Assembly: GCA_025980505.1 (NCBI GenBank)
Contig: JAICXI010000104.1
Location: 1-6,778, forward strand
DNA from: a bacterium
Lineage (GTDB): Bacteria; Oederibacteriota; Muellerivitia; Muellerivitales; Muellerivitaceae
Reading direction: 5' to 3'
Length of the DNA: 6,778 nucleotides
Shown here: piece after piece, positions 1 to 5,327 of the stretch
Layout: every line of letters begins with the position of its first letter
Position numbering within the stretch: position 1 is the first letter of the stretch
Notes under the pieces: model-generated
What the model was told of the DNA's origin: nothing
The model's database searches: none
The model's input: only the letters and a program-made list of their open reading frames with translations
Program-made: the position numbers and the translations under genes

Positions 1-75
1 AACTACCAGCTCGACACGCTGACTTCCACGGCCGTGGCGAACCCGGCGTTTAACAGCGGCCAAATCAGTTTTTAA
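1..75 (+). CDS. C-terminal end of an unidentified protein (5' end outside window)
   Basis: Reading frame 1 is open from the first base to a TAA stop at 73-75 and gives 24 residues ending in NPAFNSGQISF. The strong terminator 6 bases downstream supports this being the true end of a plus-strand gene. The tail is polar with alternating hydrophobic residues and a terminal phenylalanine. That is reminiscent of the last strand of outer-membrane beta-barrel proteins, but 24 residues are too few to assign a family. Function is unknown. Confidence 0.6.
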   Translation, partial: NYQLDTLTSTAVANPAFNSGQISF

Positions 76-81
76 AAGCCC

Positions 82-151
82 CCTCCAATCAAAAAGGCCC
101 GCCTTCTTCCCCGTCGCGCGGGGAGGAGGGGCGGGCCTTTTTGATTGGAGG
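82..151. terminator. Bidirectional intrinsic terminator with a perfect 22-bp stem
   Basis: Bases 82-103 and 130-151 are exact reverse complements. Inside them lies a further imperfect G/C-rich pairing (CTTCCCC near 106-112 with GGGGAGG near 120-126, using G-U pairs). Each arm contains GGCCCGCC or its complement next to five A or five T, so a GC hairpin followed by a U-run is made whichever strand is transcribed. It lies between the plus-strand gene ending at 75 and the minus-strand gene ending at 168, and would terminate both. The arms extend past the A/T tracts by nine more paired bases. Confidence 0.93.
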
Positions 152-167
152 CCGGCCGCCTTGGACC

Positions 168-356
168 TCAGTCCGGACGTCCCGCCGGAATCTTTTGCGG
201 GCCTATGCTCCGTGCGGTAATGAGCGCCAGGTGGAAAATACAATCCGGGCAGTAGAACAAATGGCGTTCCACCATGCCCTTTTCCGGGTGTCCCAAGCGG
301 TGTTCACGGTAATTCGGCAGTTTTTTTCTTACTTCCCTGCAGCTTATTTCTTCCAT
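168..356 (-). CDS. Small zf-HC2 zinc-finger protein (anti-sigma-factor type), 62 aa
   Basis: The product has Cys6, then His32, Cys36 and Cys39 in the arrangement C-x25-H-x3-C-x2-C, with the local sequence HLFYCPDC. This is the signature of the zf-HC2 putative zinc finger found at the N-terminus of many anti-sigma factors that hold ECF sigma factors inactive. The typical LP-x-Y and V-E-x-H-L spacing is also present. No transmembrane segment follows; the protein stops about 23 residues after the finger, so it would be cytoplasmic. ATG at 356 is chosen over a GTG at 365 because the ribosome-binding sequence AAGGTGAGG lies 4 bases before the ATG and contains the GTG. No sigma-factor gene is in the window, so a partner cannot be named. 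The 3' end runs into the shared terminator at 82-151. Zinc binding and anti-sigma function are inferred from the motif. Confidence 0.72.
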   Translation of the reverse strand: MEEISCREVRKKLPNYREHRLGHPEKGMVERHLFYCPDCIFHLALITARSIGPQKIPAGRPD

Positions 357-399
357 GCCCCTCACCTTATCCCTTACAAACTGCAGAGTTCATGCCACC

Positions 400-424
400 G
401 GGCGTCACCGGAAGGTGACATCCC
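400..424 (-). promoter_or_regulatory. Dyad in the upstream region of the zf-HC2 gene (possible operator or ECF-type -35 element)
   Basis: GTCACC (404-409) and GGTGAC (414-419) form a perfect 6-bp inverted repeat around GGAA. It is extended by GGG (400-402) pairing with CCC (422-424) across a small internal loop. On the minus strand the element reads TGTCACC (from 420), resembling the TGTCA-type -35 boxes used by some ECF sigma factors, and lies about 60 bases before the ATG at 356. The dyad is seen directly; its role as operator, RNA hairpin or promoter is inference. Confidence 0.35.
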
Positions 425-539
425 GGGGATGAAACTCCCTTTCTTTTTTGACGGTGGGAAGGCTTTCAGGGGCTTTCAAGGCGCCGCGGCTTTTTTTTCC
501 GGATTTTGGGGGGAGCGGAAGGACATCCTTTCGTAAAAG

Positions 540-569
540 ATTTCACAAAGACTGTTGAAGGTCTGCCAA
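540..569 (-). promoter_or_regulatory. Weak sigma70-like promoter candidate for the zf-HC2 gene
   Basis: On the minus strand TTGGCA (569-564, 5/6 to consensus) is followed after 18 bases by TGAAAT (545-540, 4/6 to consensus). A transcript from here would start near 533 and carry a leader of about 177 bases including the 400-424 dyad. The -10 match is poor, so this is only a candidate. Confidence 0.25.
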
Positions 570-662
570 TTCCAAAAAGGTGCAGGAAAAACAGGTCGGT
601 TGTCGAGAAGGAAGGGTTTCGGAAAGCCCAAAGATCGAACCGCGGGTGGAAGACGATCCGGA

Positions 663-2396
663 TTAAAGCGGCTTGAAATGGATCATTTTCTCCCGGACTT
701 CCTCTTCCTCAAAATGGCGGAGGTTGGGTTTGATCAGGTCGCTTCGCGTCAAAAAGCCCACCAGGCGGCGGGGATCCTTGGGGGAAACCACCGGCAAACG
801 GCCGATCCTGTGGCGTGCCATGCGGGTGGCCGCCGTGCGGCAAGTGTCGTGGGAATGGGACACCAACAGTTTGCGGCTCATGAAATCGGCGACCTTTTTG
901 CCCGCCAGTTTTCCCGGAGGAAGGTCCGAGAGGGTCAAGACTCCCACCAGTCCCCCCTTGTCATCCACGACCGGATAACCCTGGTGTTTGGATTGCCCCC
1001 GGAAATAAGGGTCCAGCTTGTCCGCCGCCAGGGAGAAGGAAATGGTTTCCACTTTACGGGTCATGACGTCCTGCACGTGGGTCTTTTCCAGGAGGTCGAC
1101 CGTATATTCCTGCAGGATGTGGTAGCCCCGCCGCGCGATTTTCTCCGTCAAGATGGAGCGCTTCAGCACGAAAACCGTGAAGATAAAGGAAGTCATGCAG
1201 GCGATGAGCAGGGGCAGGAGGGAATTGATGTCACGGGTCAATTCCAGGGCGAACACGATGGCCGTAAAGGGCACCCGGTAAACGCCGCTCAAGGTGGCGG
1301 CCATGGACAATAGGGGCCAAAGCGCGGCGTCACCGCCGGGGAAAAAAGGGGCCTCCAATACGCCCACGCCTGCGCCGCAAATCAGGATGGGCGCCAGCAC
1401 CCCTCCGGAGGTTCCGGACCCCAGGGAGATGGACCAGATCAAGGCCTTCACGGCCACCAGGGGCAGGGCCTGGGATGGGGAAAAGGTCCCCTTGAGGAAG
1501 TCGGCGATGACGTCGTAGCCGACGCCCATGGCGCGGGGCTCGTAGTAGCCGCCGATCCCGACGATCAGCCCGCCGATGGCGGGAAACCACATCCAGTGGA
1601 AGGGCAGCTTGGCGAAAAAGTCGTCGCAGGCGTAAACGGCGGTGGTCAGGAAGGTGGAAAGAAGGCCTCCCAGCAGCCCCGCCATGAGGGCGAAAAAGAG
1701 CCCCAAGGGCCCGATCGACGGATGGCCGGGCATGGGGAAAAGGGGGCCGTCGCCCAGGAGAAAGGGCCTCAGGATGGCCGCGATGGAACTGGCGATCACC
1801 ACGGGGATCAGGCTGCGGGGTTTCCACTCGAAGAGAAGCAGTTCCACGCCCAACAGCACCGCGGCCAAGGGCGTGTCAAAAATAGCCGCCATGCCCGCGC
1901 AGGCGCCCGCCACCAGCAGGATTTTGCGCTCCACCGCGGTCAGGCGCACCAGCTGGGCCAGGAGGGACCCGAAGGCCCCGCCGGTCATGATGATGGGGCC
2001 CTCGGCGCCGAAGGGCCCGCCCGAACCGATGGCGATGGCGGCCGATACGGGTTTCAGGATGGCCAGCTTCAGGGACATCTGGCTCTTGCCGAAAAGGATG
2101 GCTTCCAAGGCTTCGGGGATGCCGTGGCCCCGGATCTTGTCCGATCCGAACCGGGCCATGAAGCCCACGATCAGTCCGCCGGCCACCGGTACCAGGACGA
2201 TCCACCAGCCCAAGTGGCTGTCCGCCGGGGAAACGAAGTCGGTGGAGAATTTCTGGAAGAAGAAAAGGTTGGTGAAAACCCGGATCAGCTTCACCAGCGC
2301 CAGGGCCACCACCGAAGCCGCTGCGCCGATCAAGAGCGCCAGGGTTGAAATCCAAAGCAACCGGGAGTTAACGGAAAAATCGCCATTTTCCTTCAT
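663..2396 (-). CDS. ClC-family chloride channel/antiporter with C-terminal CBS domain pair
   Basis: A 577-residue integral membrane protein of the ClC family, which moves Cl- or related anions as channels or H+/anion exchangers. Family motifs appear in order: GHGIPE (90-95, selectivity region), GPFGAEGP (127-134) with the gating glutamate at E132, FDTPLAAVLLGVE (173-185), and GSGTSGGVLAP (326-336). Two CBS domains follow at about 441-492 and 502-556 (DVMTRKVETIS and DFMSRKLLVS starts, each ending in a L-S/R-SDL turn); such pairs usually bind adenine nucleotides and regulate the pore. By alignment with E. coli ClC-ec1, the residue matching the internal proton glutamate E203 is leucine (L186), preceded by E185, and the Ser-cen position is histidine (H91). 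Whether it is an exchanger or a channel is therefore open. ATG at 2396 is preceded by AAAGGAA about 9 bases upstream. It stands alone and is divergent from the toxin-antitoxin operon. Physiological role unknown. Confidence 0.95.
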   Translation of the reverse strand: MKENGDFSVNSRLLWISTLALLIGAAASVVALALVKLIRVFTNLFFFQKFSTDFVSPADSHLGWWIVLVPVAGGLIVGFMARFGSDKIRGHGIPEALEAILFGKSQMSLKLAILKPVSAAIAIGSGGPFGAEGPIIMTGGAFGSLLAQLVRLTAVERKILLVAGACAGMAAIFDTPLAAVLLGVELLLFEWKPRSLIPVVIASSIAAILRPFLLGDGPLFPMPGHPSIGPLGLFFALMAGLLGGLLSTFLTTAVYACDDFFAKLPFHWMWFPAIGGLIVGIGGYYEPRAMGVGYDVIADFLKGTFSPSQALPLVAVKALIWSISLGSGTSGGVLAPILICGAGVGVLEAPFFPGGDAALWPLLSMAATLSGVYRVPFTAIVFALELTRDINSLLPLLIACMTSFIFTVFVLKRSILTEKIARRGYHILQEYTVDLLEKTHVQDVMTRKVETISFSLAADKLDPYFRGQSKHQGYPVVDDKGGLVGVLTLSDLPPGKLAGKKVADFMSRKLLVSHSHDTCRTAATRMARHRIGRLPVVSPKDPRRLVGFLTRSDLIKPNLRHFEEEEVREKMIHFKPL

Positions 2397-2471
2397 GTCG
2401 TTTCGTTCCTTTCGAGTCCCGCGGGGGGGAGACCAACTATAAGCAAAAGGGGAAGGGAAGCGAAAGATGGA

Positions 2472-2500
2472 TTTTCAAACATGACATGATTTTGTACAAT
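2472..2500 (+). promoter_or_regulatory. Candidate promoter of the toxin-antitoxin operon (plus strand)
   Basis: TTTTCA (2472-2477, 4/6 match) is followed after 17 bases by TACAAT (2495-2500, 5/6 match). The surrounding 60 bases are markedly AT-rich in an otherwise GC-rich window. Transcription would start around 2507, leaving a leader of about 126 bases before the antitoxin ATG. Confidence 0.5.
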
Positions 2501-2513
2501 TTAACTTTGAAAA
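2472..2513. repeat. 8-bp inverted repeat bracketing the divergent promoters; candidate operator
   Basis: TTTTCAAA at 2472-2479 and TTTGAAAA at 2506-2513 are exact reverse complements separated by 26 bases. Between them is the palindrome TTGTACAA (2492-2499), which holds the -10 elements of both directions. The left arm covers the plus-strand -35 box and the right arm covers its predicted start site. This is the geometry expected for autorepression by a Phd-type antitoxin dimer, but binding is inferred. Confidence 0.45.
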
Positions 2514-2518
2514 GGCAA
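2491..2518 (-). promoter_or_regulatory. Candidate promoter of the ClC gene (minus strand)
   Basis: On the minus strand TTGCCT (2518-2513) and TACAAA (2496-2491) are separated by 16 bases. Transcription would start near 2484 and give a leader of about 88 bases. The -10 half shares the palindrome TTGTACAA (2492-2499) with the opposing promoter. A second -10-like TATAGT lies closer to the gene (about 2435-2440 region) but has no recognisable -35. Confidence 0.35.
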
Positions 2519-2580
2519 CGTCCCGCATGAAGACGTAAAGGCCCGAAGCGGGAAGGTTTCAAGGCCGGCAAGCGCCGTCG
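2514..2580 (+). promoter_or_regulatory. Potentially structured 5' leader of the toxin-antitoxin mRNA
   Basis: ACGTC (2518-2522) pairs perfectly with GACGT (2532-2536) around a 9-base loop. That loop starts CCGC (2523-2526), which is complementary to GCGG (2548-2551) downstream, an H-type pseudoknot arrangement. GGC (2514-2516) can pair with GCC (2541-2543) to close the outer part. CGGC (2566-2569) pairs with GCCG (2574-2577). The text partly resembles the first half of cyclic-di-GMP class I (GEMM) riboswitches but lacks the closing half. No known riboswitch class was recognised. Confidence 0.3.
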
Positions 2581-2607
2581 GTTGGATTTTTCCGGCAAGC
2601 CGCCGTC
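2565..2607. repeat. Imperfect direct repeat in the toxin-antitoxin leader
   Basis: CCGGCAAGCGCCGTC (2565-2579) recurs as CCGGCAAGCCGCCGTC (2592-2607), identical except for one inserted C. The copies start 27 bases apart and lie 25-70 bases before the antitoxin start codon. They may be operator half-sites or translation-control elements; no function is demonstrated by the sequence. Confidence 0.6.
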
Positions 2608-2632
2608 ATTTCGTTTCGCCCAGGAGGAGTTG

Positions 2633-2863
2633 ATGAAAACCGTCACCTTCAGCCAGTTCCGGAACAACGCCCGGAAGTACATCGATGCGGTGGAGGAAGG
2701 GGAGGAACTGGAAATTGTCCGGCACGGCAAACCCGTGGCCCTGGTTTCGCCCCTGCCCAAGGAAAGGAACGCCCGTTACTGGAAAACCGTGAAGCCCCTT
2801 TTTCCAACCGGGCTGGCCTTGAGCCGCCGGATCCTCCAGGAACGCAAGGAGGGCCGCTGGTGA
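2633..2863 (+). CDS. Phd/YefM-family antitoxin, 76 aa
   Basis: The N-terminal half has the features of the Phd/YefM fold: MKTVTFSQFRNNARKYIDAV, then a turn with EEGEELEIVRHGKPVALV (21-38), the conserved R-H/N-G-K-P-V-A strand of this family. In such modules the N-terminal domain dimerises and binds the operator, and the C-terminal tail (here about 44-76, basic and aromatic) wraps around and neutralises the toxin. ATG at 2633 is chosen over an upstream TTG at 2582 because AGGAGG (2622-2627) sits 5 bases before it and the family begins here. It overlaps the downstream toxin gene by 4 bases (GTGA), implying translational coupling. Likely autoregulates through the inverted repeat at 2472-2513. 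Confidence 0.88.
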   Translation: MKTVTFSQFRNNARKYIDAVEEGEELEIVRHGKPVALVSPLPKERNARYWKTVKPLFPTGLALSRRILQERKEGRW

Positions 2864-3273
2864 AACTGTACCTGGACACCTCCGCGCTGGCCCGCAGATA
2901 CCTGGTGGAAAGGGGCACTCCCCGCGTTTTGCGCCGGCTCCGGGAAGCTTCGGGATTGTTTTTTTCCTCCGTGGGCCTGCCCGAGATGATTTCCTTGTTC
3001 GCCTTGTGGGAGGCGGAGCGCCGGATTTCGGAAAAGGAATACGCGGACTTGCGGCGGGAACTGGCCAGGGACATGGAACAAACCCAACTGGTTTCCCCGG
3101 ACGGGGAAATCCTCCGGTTGGCCGTGGAATGCGTGGAGGTCCAGGGGCTCAAGACCCTGGAGGCCCTCCACGTGGCCACCGCGCGCCGCATGCGATGCGG
3201 CCGGTTTTTAACCGCCAACCGCGCCCAGGCCCGGGCCGCCCGGTCCTTGGGGTTGACGGTGGAAGTGGTTTAA
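2860..3273 (+). CDS. vapC: PIN-domain toxin, VapC family, 137 aa
   Basis: The start MKLYLDTSALARRYL is the classic PIN/VapC opening with the first metal-binding aspartate at D6. E42 in GLPEM is the second acidic residue. The motif usually written LDALHLATA appears as LEALHVATA (100-108), so the third acid is E101 instead of Asp. The later FxTADxxLAxAAxxxGL motif appears as FLTANRAQARAARSLGL, so the fourth acid is N120. PIN toxins are Mg2+-dependent ribonucleases that cut tRNA, rRNA or mRNA; with these changes activity may be altered. The start is GTG at 2860, overlapping the antitoxin stop, with AAGGAGGG (2846-2853) 6 bases upstream. Length is normal for the family. Its 3' end is only 16 bases from the convergent gene at 3290, with no terminator between them. 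Confidence 0.9.
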   Translation: MKLYLDTSALARRYLVERGTPRVLRRLREASGLFFSSVGLPEMISLFALWEAERRISEKEYADLRRELARDMEQTQLVSPDGEILRLAVECVEVQGLKTLEALHVATARRMRCGRFLTANRAQARAARSLGLTVEVV

Positions 3274-3289
3274 AAGCGAAGATCCCCTT

Positions 3290-5263
3290 TCAATGCAGGA
3301 CCATGACCTTCACGGTTTGACGGCCGGCGAGGGCGCCGTTGGCGCCCAAGAGGTCCACCTGGCCCAGGTAAAGGCCGCTGGCCACCGGGGAACCCGACAG
3401 GTTCAGGAGCGCCCAAGGGATGCGGTTGGGGCCGGCGGTTCCCTGGGCCGACGCCTGGTAAACCGTCTCGCCGTAGAGGTTGAGCAACGTGAGCCGCAAC
3501 AGCGCCGGCTTTTCCAGCGTCGCGAGGAACTGGATGGGCTGCCCGTTGCGGGACAGGTTGGGCGCGGCCGACAATTGAAAGGCCGCCCTAGGCACAATGA
3601 CCGCCGTGGCCATCAAGGCGCCACCCGGTGTGCTTGTGGGCCGGGGAGTGTGGGTGGGAATGATGCTGGCCACCGCGCTGGCCGCGCCGGAGGGAGTGGA
3701 GGTCGGCAAGGCGGTACGGGTGGCGTTAATGACCGCGGTGGCCACCAATGTGCCGCCCGGTGTGGCCGGGGGCTGTGGAGTGTCGGTGGGAACGATGCTG
3801 GCCACCGCACTGGCCGCGCCGGAGGGAGTGGAGGCCGGCAGGGGGGATTGGGTTGGGTTAATGACCGCGGTGGCCACCAGGGTGCCGGTGGGTGTGCCGG
3901 CCGGCGTGGGTGTATGGGTGGGCATGATGCTGGCCACCGCACTGGCCGCACCCGTGGGCGTGGAAGTCGGACTGGACGTCGGTGTGGGGGTTCCCGGCGA
4001 CGTGGAAGTAAGGGTGGAAGTGGCGCTGGACGTGGCCGTGGACGTAAAAGAAAAGGTGGGCGTCGGGGAAGCCGTCGGAGTGGACGATGGAGTGGCCGTG
4101 GCGGTTGAAGTGGGAGTGGGTGTGGGAGTAAAGGGGCAGAGTCCGCCTTCGACTTTTTGCACCAGGTCGTAACTGTAATCCACCAGGTATAAATTCCCCA
4201 TGGGGTCGAAGACGAGGGACTCGGGATGGGAGATATTGGTGGCAAGCAGCGGCGTGCCGCTGGTGGAGCAGCCGGAGACGCCGGTGCCGATCACGGTGGT
4301 GATGATGCCCGTGGTCTTGTCCACCAAGCGGACGCGGTTGTTCATGTCGTCGGCCAGGATCATGTCCCCGTTGCAGGTGAAGGTGACGCTGCCCACGTCG
4401 CTGCCCATCCGGGCCAGGGTGGCGGGCCCGCCGTCGCCCGAAAAGCCGGTGACCCCGCTGCCCGCAACCGTGGTGATGACCCCGGTGCCTGCGTCGATGC
4501 GGCGCACGGCTCCGTTCAGGGCGTCGGTGACATAAAGGCTTCCCCCCGCATCAAAGGCGATGCCCTCGGGCTGGTTGAGTTCGGCCAGGGTGGCGGGCCC
4601 ACCGTCGCCCGAGTAGCCGGCCGTGCCGTTGCCCGCCACGGTGGTAATCAAGCCGGTGACCGTATCGATGCGGCGCACGGTGTTGTTGCCCTCGTCGCTG
4701 ACCATCAGGTAACGCTGCGAGGGGTCGAACCGCACCATGGCCGGGGCGGACATTTGGGCCTGGGCCGCGAGTCCGCCGTCGCCCGAATAGCCGGCCGTGC
4801 CGGTGCCCGCGTAAACGCTGATGATGCCGGTGGCGGCGTCCACCTTCCGGATCACGCTGCTATAGAAGTCGGCGATGTAAAGGCTGTCGGCGGCGTCGAA
4901 GGCCAGGCCGGAGGGGAAATCCATGTAAGCCGCGGTGGCCGGCCCGCCGTCGCCCGAGCGCGGGAGCTCGTTGGGGTTGTAGACTCCCGCGTAAGTGGAG
5001 ATGATGCCGGTGGTGATGTCCACCTTGCGCACGGTGTTGCTGCAGGCGTCGCCGATGTAGTAGTTGCCCTTGGAATCAAAGGCCAGGTCGTCCGGGCAAT
5101 CCAGGCCCGCCAGCGTGGCGGGGCCGCCGTCCCCGAAATAACCCGCGGCCGCGCAATTGCCCGCCACCGTGGTGATGGTTTGGCCGCGGCATTCGGTTAA
5201 GAAAACGGCTTCCAATCCCCAAAGGACGGCCAGATACCAAAGAAATTTAAACCAAAACCGCAT
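3290..5263 (-). CDS. Secreted NHL-repeat beta-propeller protein with Thr/Pro stalk and FlgD-like/sorting C-terminal domain, 657 aa
   Basis: Residues 1-28 form a signal peptide (basic RFWFKF start, hydrophobic core, likely cleavage near CRGQ). Residues 29-376 are six repeats of about 58 residues of the pattern ITTVAGNGTAGYSGDGGPAT...P-x-GIAFD-x-GSLYVTD...N-x-VRRID-x-TG, i.e. NHL repeats that fold as a six-bladed propeller; the last two are the most diverged. Residues 377-434 are a Thr/Ser/Pro linker. Residues 435-566 are three 44-residue repeats. Residues 567-657 form a beta domain (APNLSRNGQPIQF, LTLLNLYGETVYQ, NLSGSPVASGLYLGQV) like FlgD-Ig or type IX secretion C-terminal domains. It is probably exported and surface-attached or released; ligand unknown. 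ATG at 5263 is preceded by AGGAAG 5 bases upstream; an in-frame TTG at 5281 would place its start before the ribosome site and is disfavoured. Convergent with the toxin operon, divergent from the helicase. Confidence 0.9.
   Translation of the reverse strand: MRFWFKFLWYLAVLWGLEAVFLTECRGQTITTVAGNCAAAGYFGDGGPATLAGLDCPDDLAFDSKGNYYIGDACSNTVRKVDITTGIISTYAGVYNPNELPRSGDGGPATAAYMDFPSGLAFDAADSLYIADFYSSVIRKVDAATGIISVYAGTGTAGYSGDGGLAAQAQMSAPAMVRFDPSQRYLMVSDEGNNTVRRIDTVTGLITTVAGNGTAGYSGDGGPATLAELNQPEGIAFDAGGSLYVTDALNGAVRRIDAGTGVITTVAGSGVTGFSGDGGPATLARMGSDVGSVTFTCNGDMILADDMNNRVRLVDKTTGIITTVIGTGVSGCSTSGTPLLATNISHPESLVFDPMGNLYLVDYSYDLVQKVEGGLCPFTPTPTPTSTATATPSSTPTASPTPTFSFTSTATSSATSTLTSTSPGTPTPTSSPTSTPTGAASAVASIMPTHTPTPAGTPTGTLVATAVINPTQSPLPASTPSGAASAVASIVPTDTPQPPATPGGTLVATAVINATRTALPTSTPSGAASAVASIIPTHTPRPTSTPGGALMATAVIVPRAAFQLSAAPNLSRNGQPIQFLATLEKPALLRLTLLNLYGETVYQASAQGTAGPNRIPWALLNLSGSPVASGLYLGQVDLLGANGALAGRQTVKVMVLH
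3566..3961 (-). repeat. Three tandem 132-bp coding repeats (six 22-aa half-units) in the stalk of the NHL protein
   Basis: The units are 3961-3830, 3829-3698 and 3697-3566 in reading direction. A marker string (GATGCTGGCCACCGC on the plus strand) recurs at 3662, 3794 and, as GATGCTGGCC, at 3926, exactly 132 bases apart. Each 44-residue unit consists of a TP-S-GAASAVASI-x-PT-x-TP half and a TP-G-GTLVATAVIN-x-T half, both 22 residues long. The third unit degrades at its end (VPRAAFQLSA) where it joins the C-terminal domain. Confidence 0.9.
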
Positions 5264-5296
5264 AGGGACTTCCTGGAACAAGGCTGAACCACCTGG

Positions 5297-5327
5297 AATA
5301 TAGACGGCCGGCCGGGTTTTTAGTCCA
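5297..5327 (-). promoter_or_regulatory. Candidate promoter of the NHL-protein gene
   Basis: On the minus strand TATATT (5302-5297, 5/6 match) lies about 34 bases before the ATG at 5263. The best -35-like box is TGGACT (5327-5322), 19 bases upstream of it, a suboptimal spacing and match. The spacer contains the palindrome GGCCGGCC (5306-5313). The -10 is reasonable; the -35 is weak. Confidence 0.4.

Larger units (their letters stand above)
357..662. other. Intergenic stretch between zf-HC2 gene and ClC gene
   Basis: About 306 bases with no convincing gene. Contents for the minus strand: a small dyad at 400-424 in the leader of the zf-HC2 gene and a weak promoter-like pair at 540-569. Just after the ClC stop there is only a weak bulged hairpin (GGGTTTCGGAAAGCCC, about 625-640) without a U-run, so no clear terminator closes the ClC gene and read-through into the zf-HC2 gene is possible. 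An open plus-strand frame across 141-536 lacks a plausible ribosome site, runs antisense through the zinc-finger gene and resembles nothing; it was not called. Confidence 0.6.

Noticed and set aside
321..329. Seven-A slippery heptamer (A_AAA_AAA) at codons 10-12 of the zf-HC2 gene as a programmed frameshift.
   Set aside because: The zero frame encodes the full zinc finger, and no stimulatory structure or meaningful alternative frame was seen.
1596..2442. Long plus-strand open frames opposite the ClC gene.
   Set aside because: The ClC protein is certain on the minus strand; the opposing frames are low-complexity and lack start signals.
2397..2520. Fluoride (crcB) riboswitch in front of the ClC gene.
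   Set aside because: None of the conserved fluoride-aptamer sequence is visible in the leader, and the transporter has GHGIPE instead of motifs typical of CLC-F exporters.
2505..2600. Cyclic-di-GMP class I (GEMM) riboswitch upstream of the antitoxin, suggested by AAAGGCAA and GACGTAAAGGCC.
   Set aside because: The closing GGGTTGCC strand, the GNRA-loop first stem and the CTAA receptor are missing, and GACGT is used inside the first stem. The likeness covers only part of the 5' half.
3597..4172. Plus-strand Val/Gly-rich repetitive open frame opposite the stalk, looking like a repeat protein.
   Set aside because: The repeats mirror the 132-bp coding repeats of the NHL protein on the other strand, which has a signal peptide and clear domains.
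4226..5200. A 324-codon plus-strand open frame opposite the NHL repeats.
   Set aside because: Its periodic GGGPAVAR-type text is just the complement of the NHL repeat DNA; no ribosome site and no recognisable fold.
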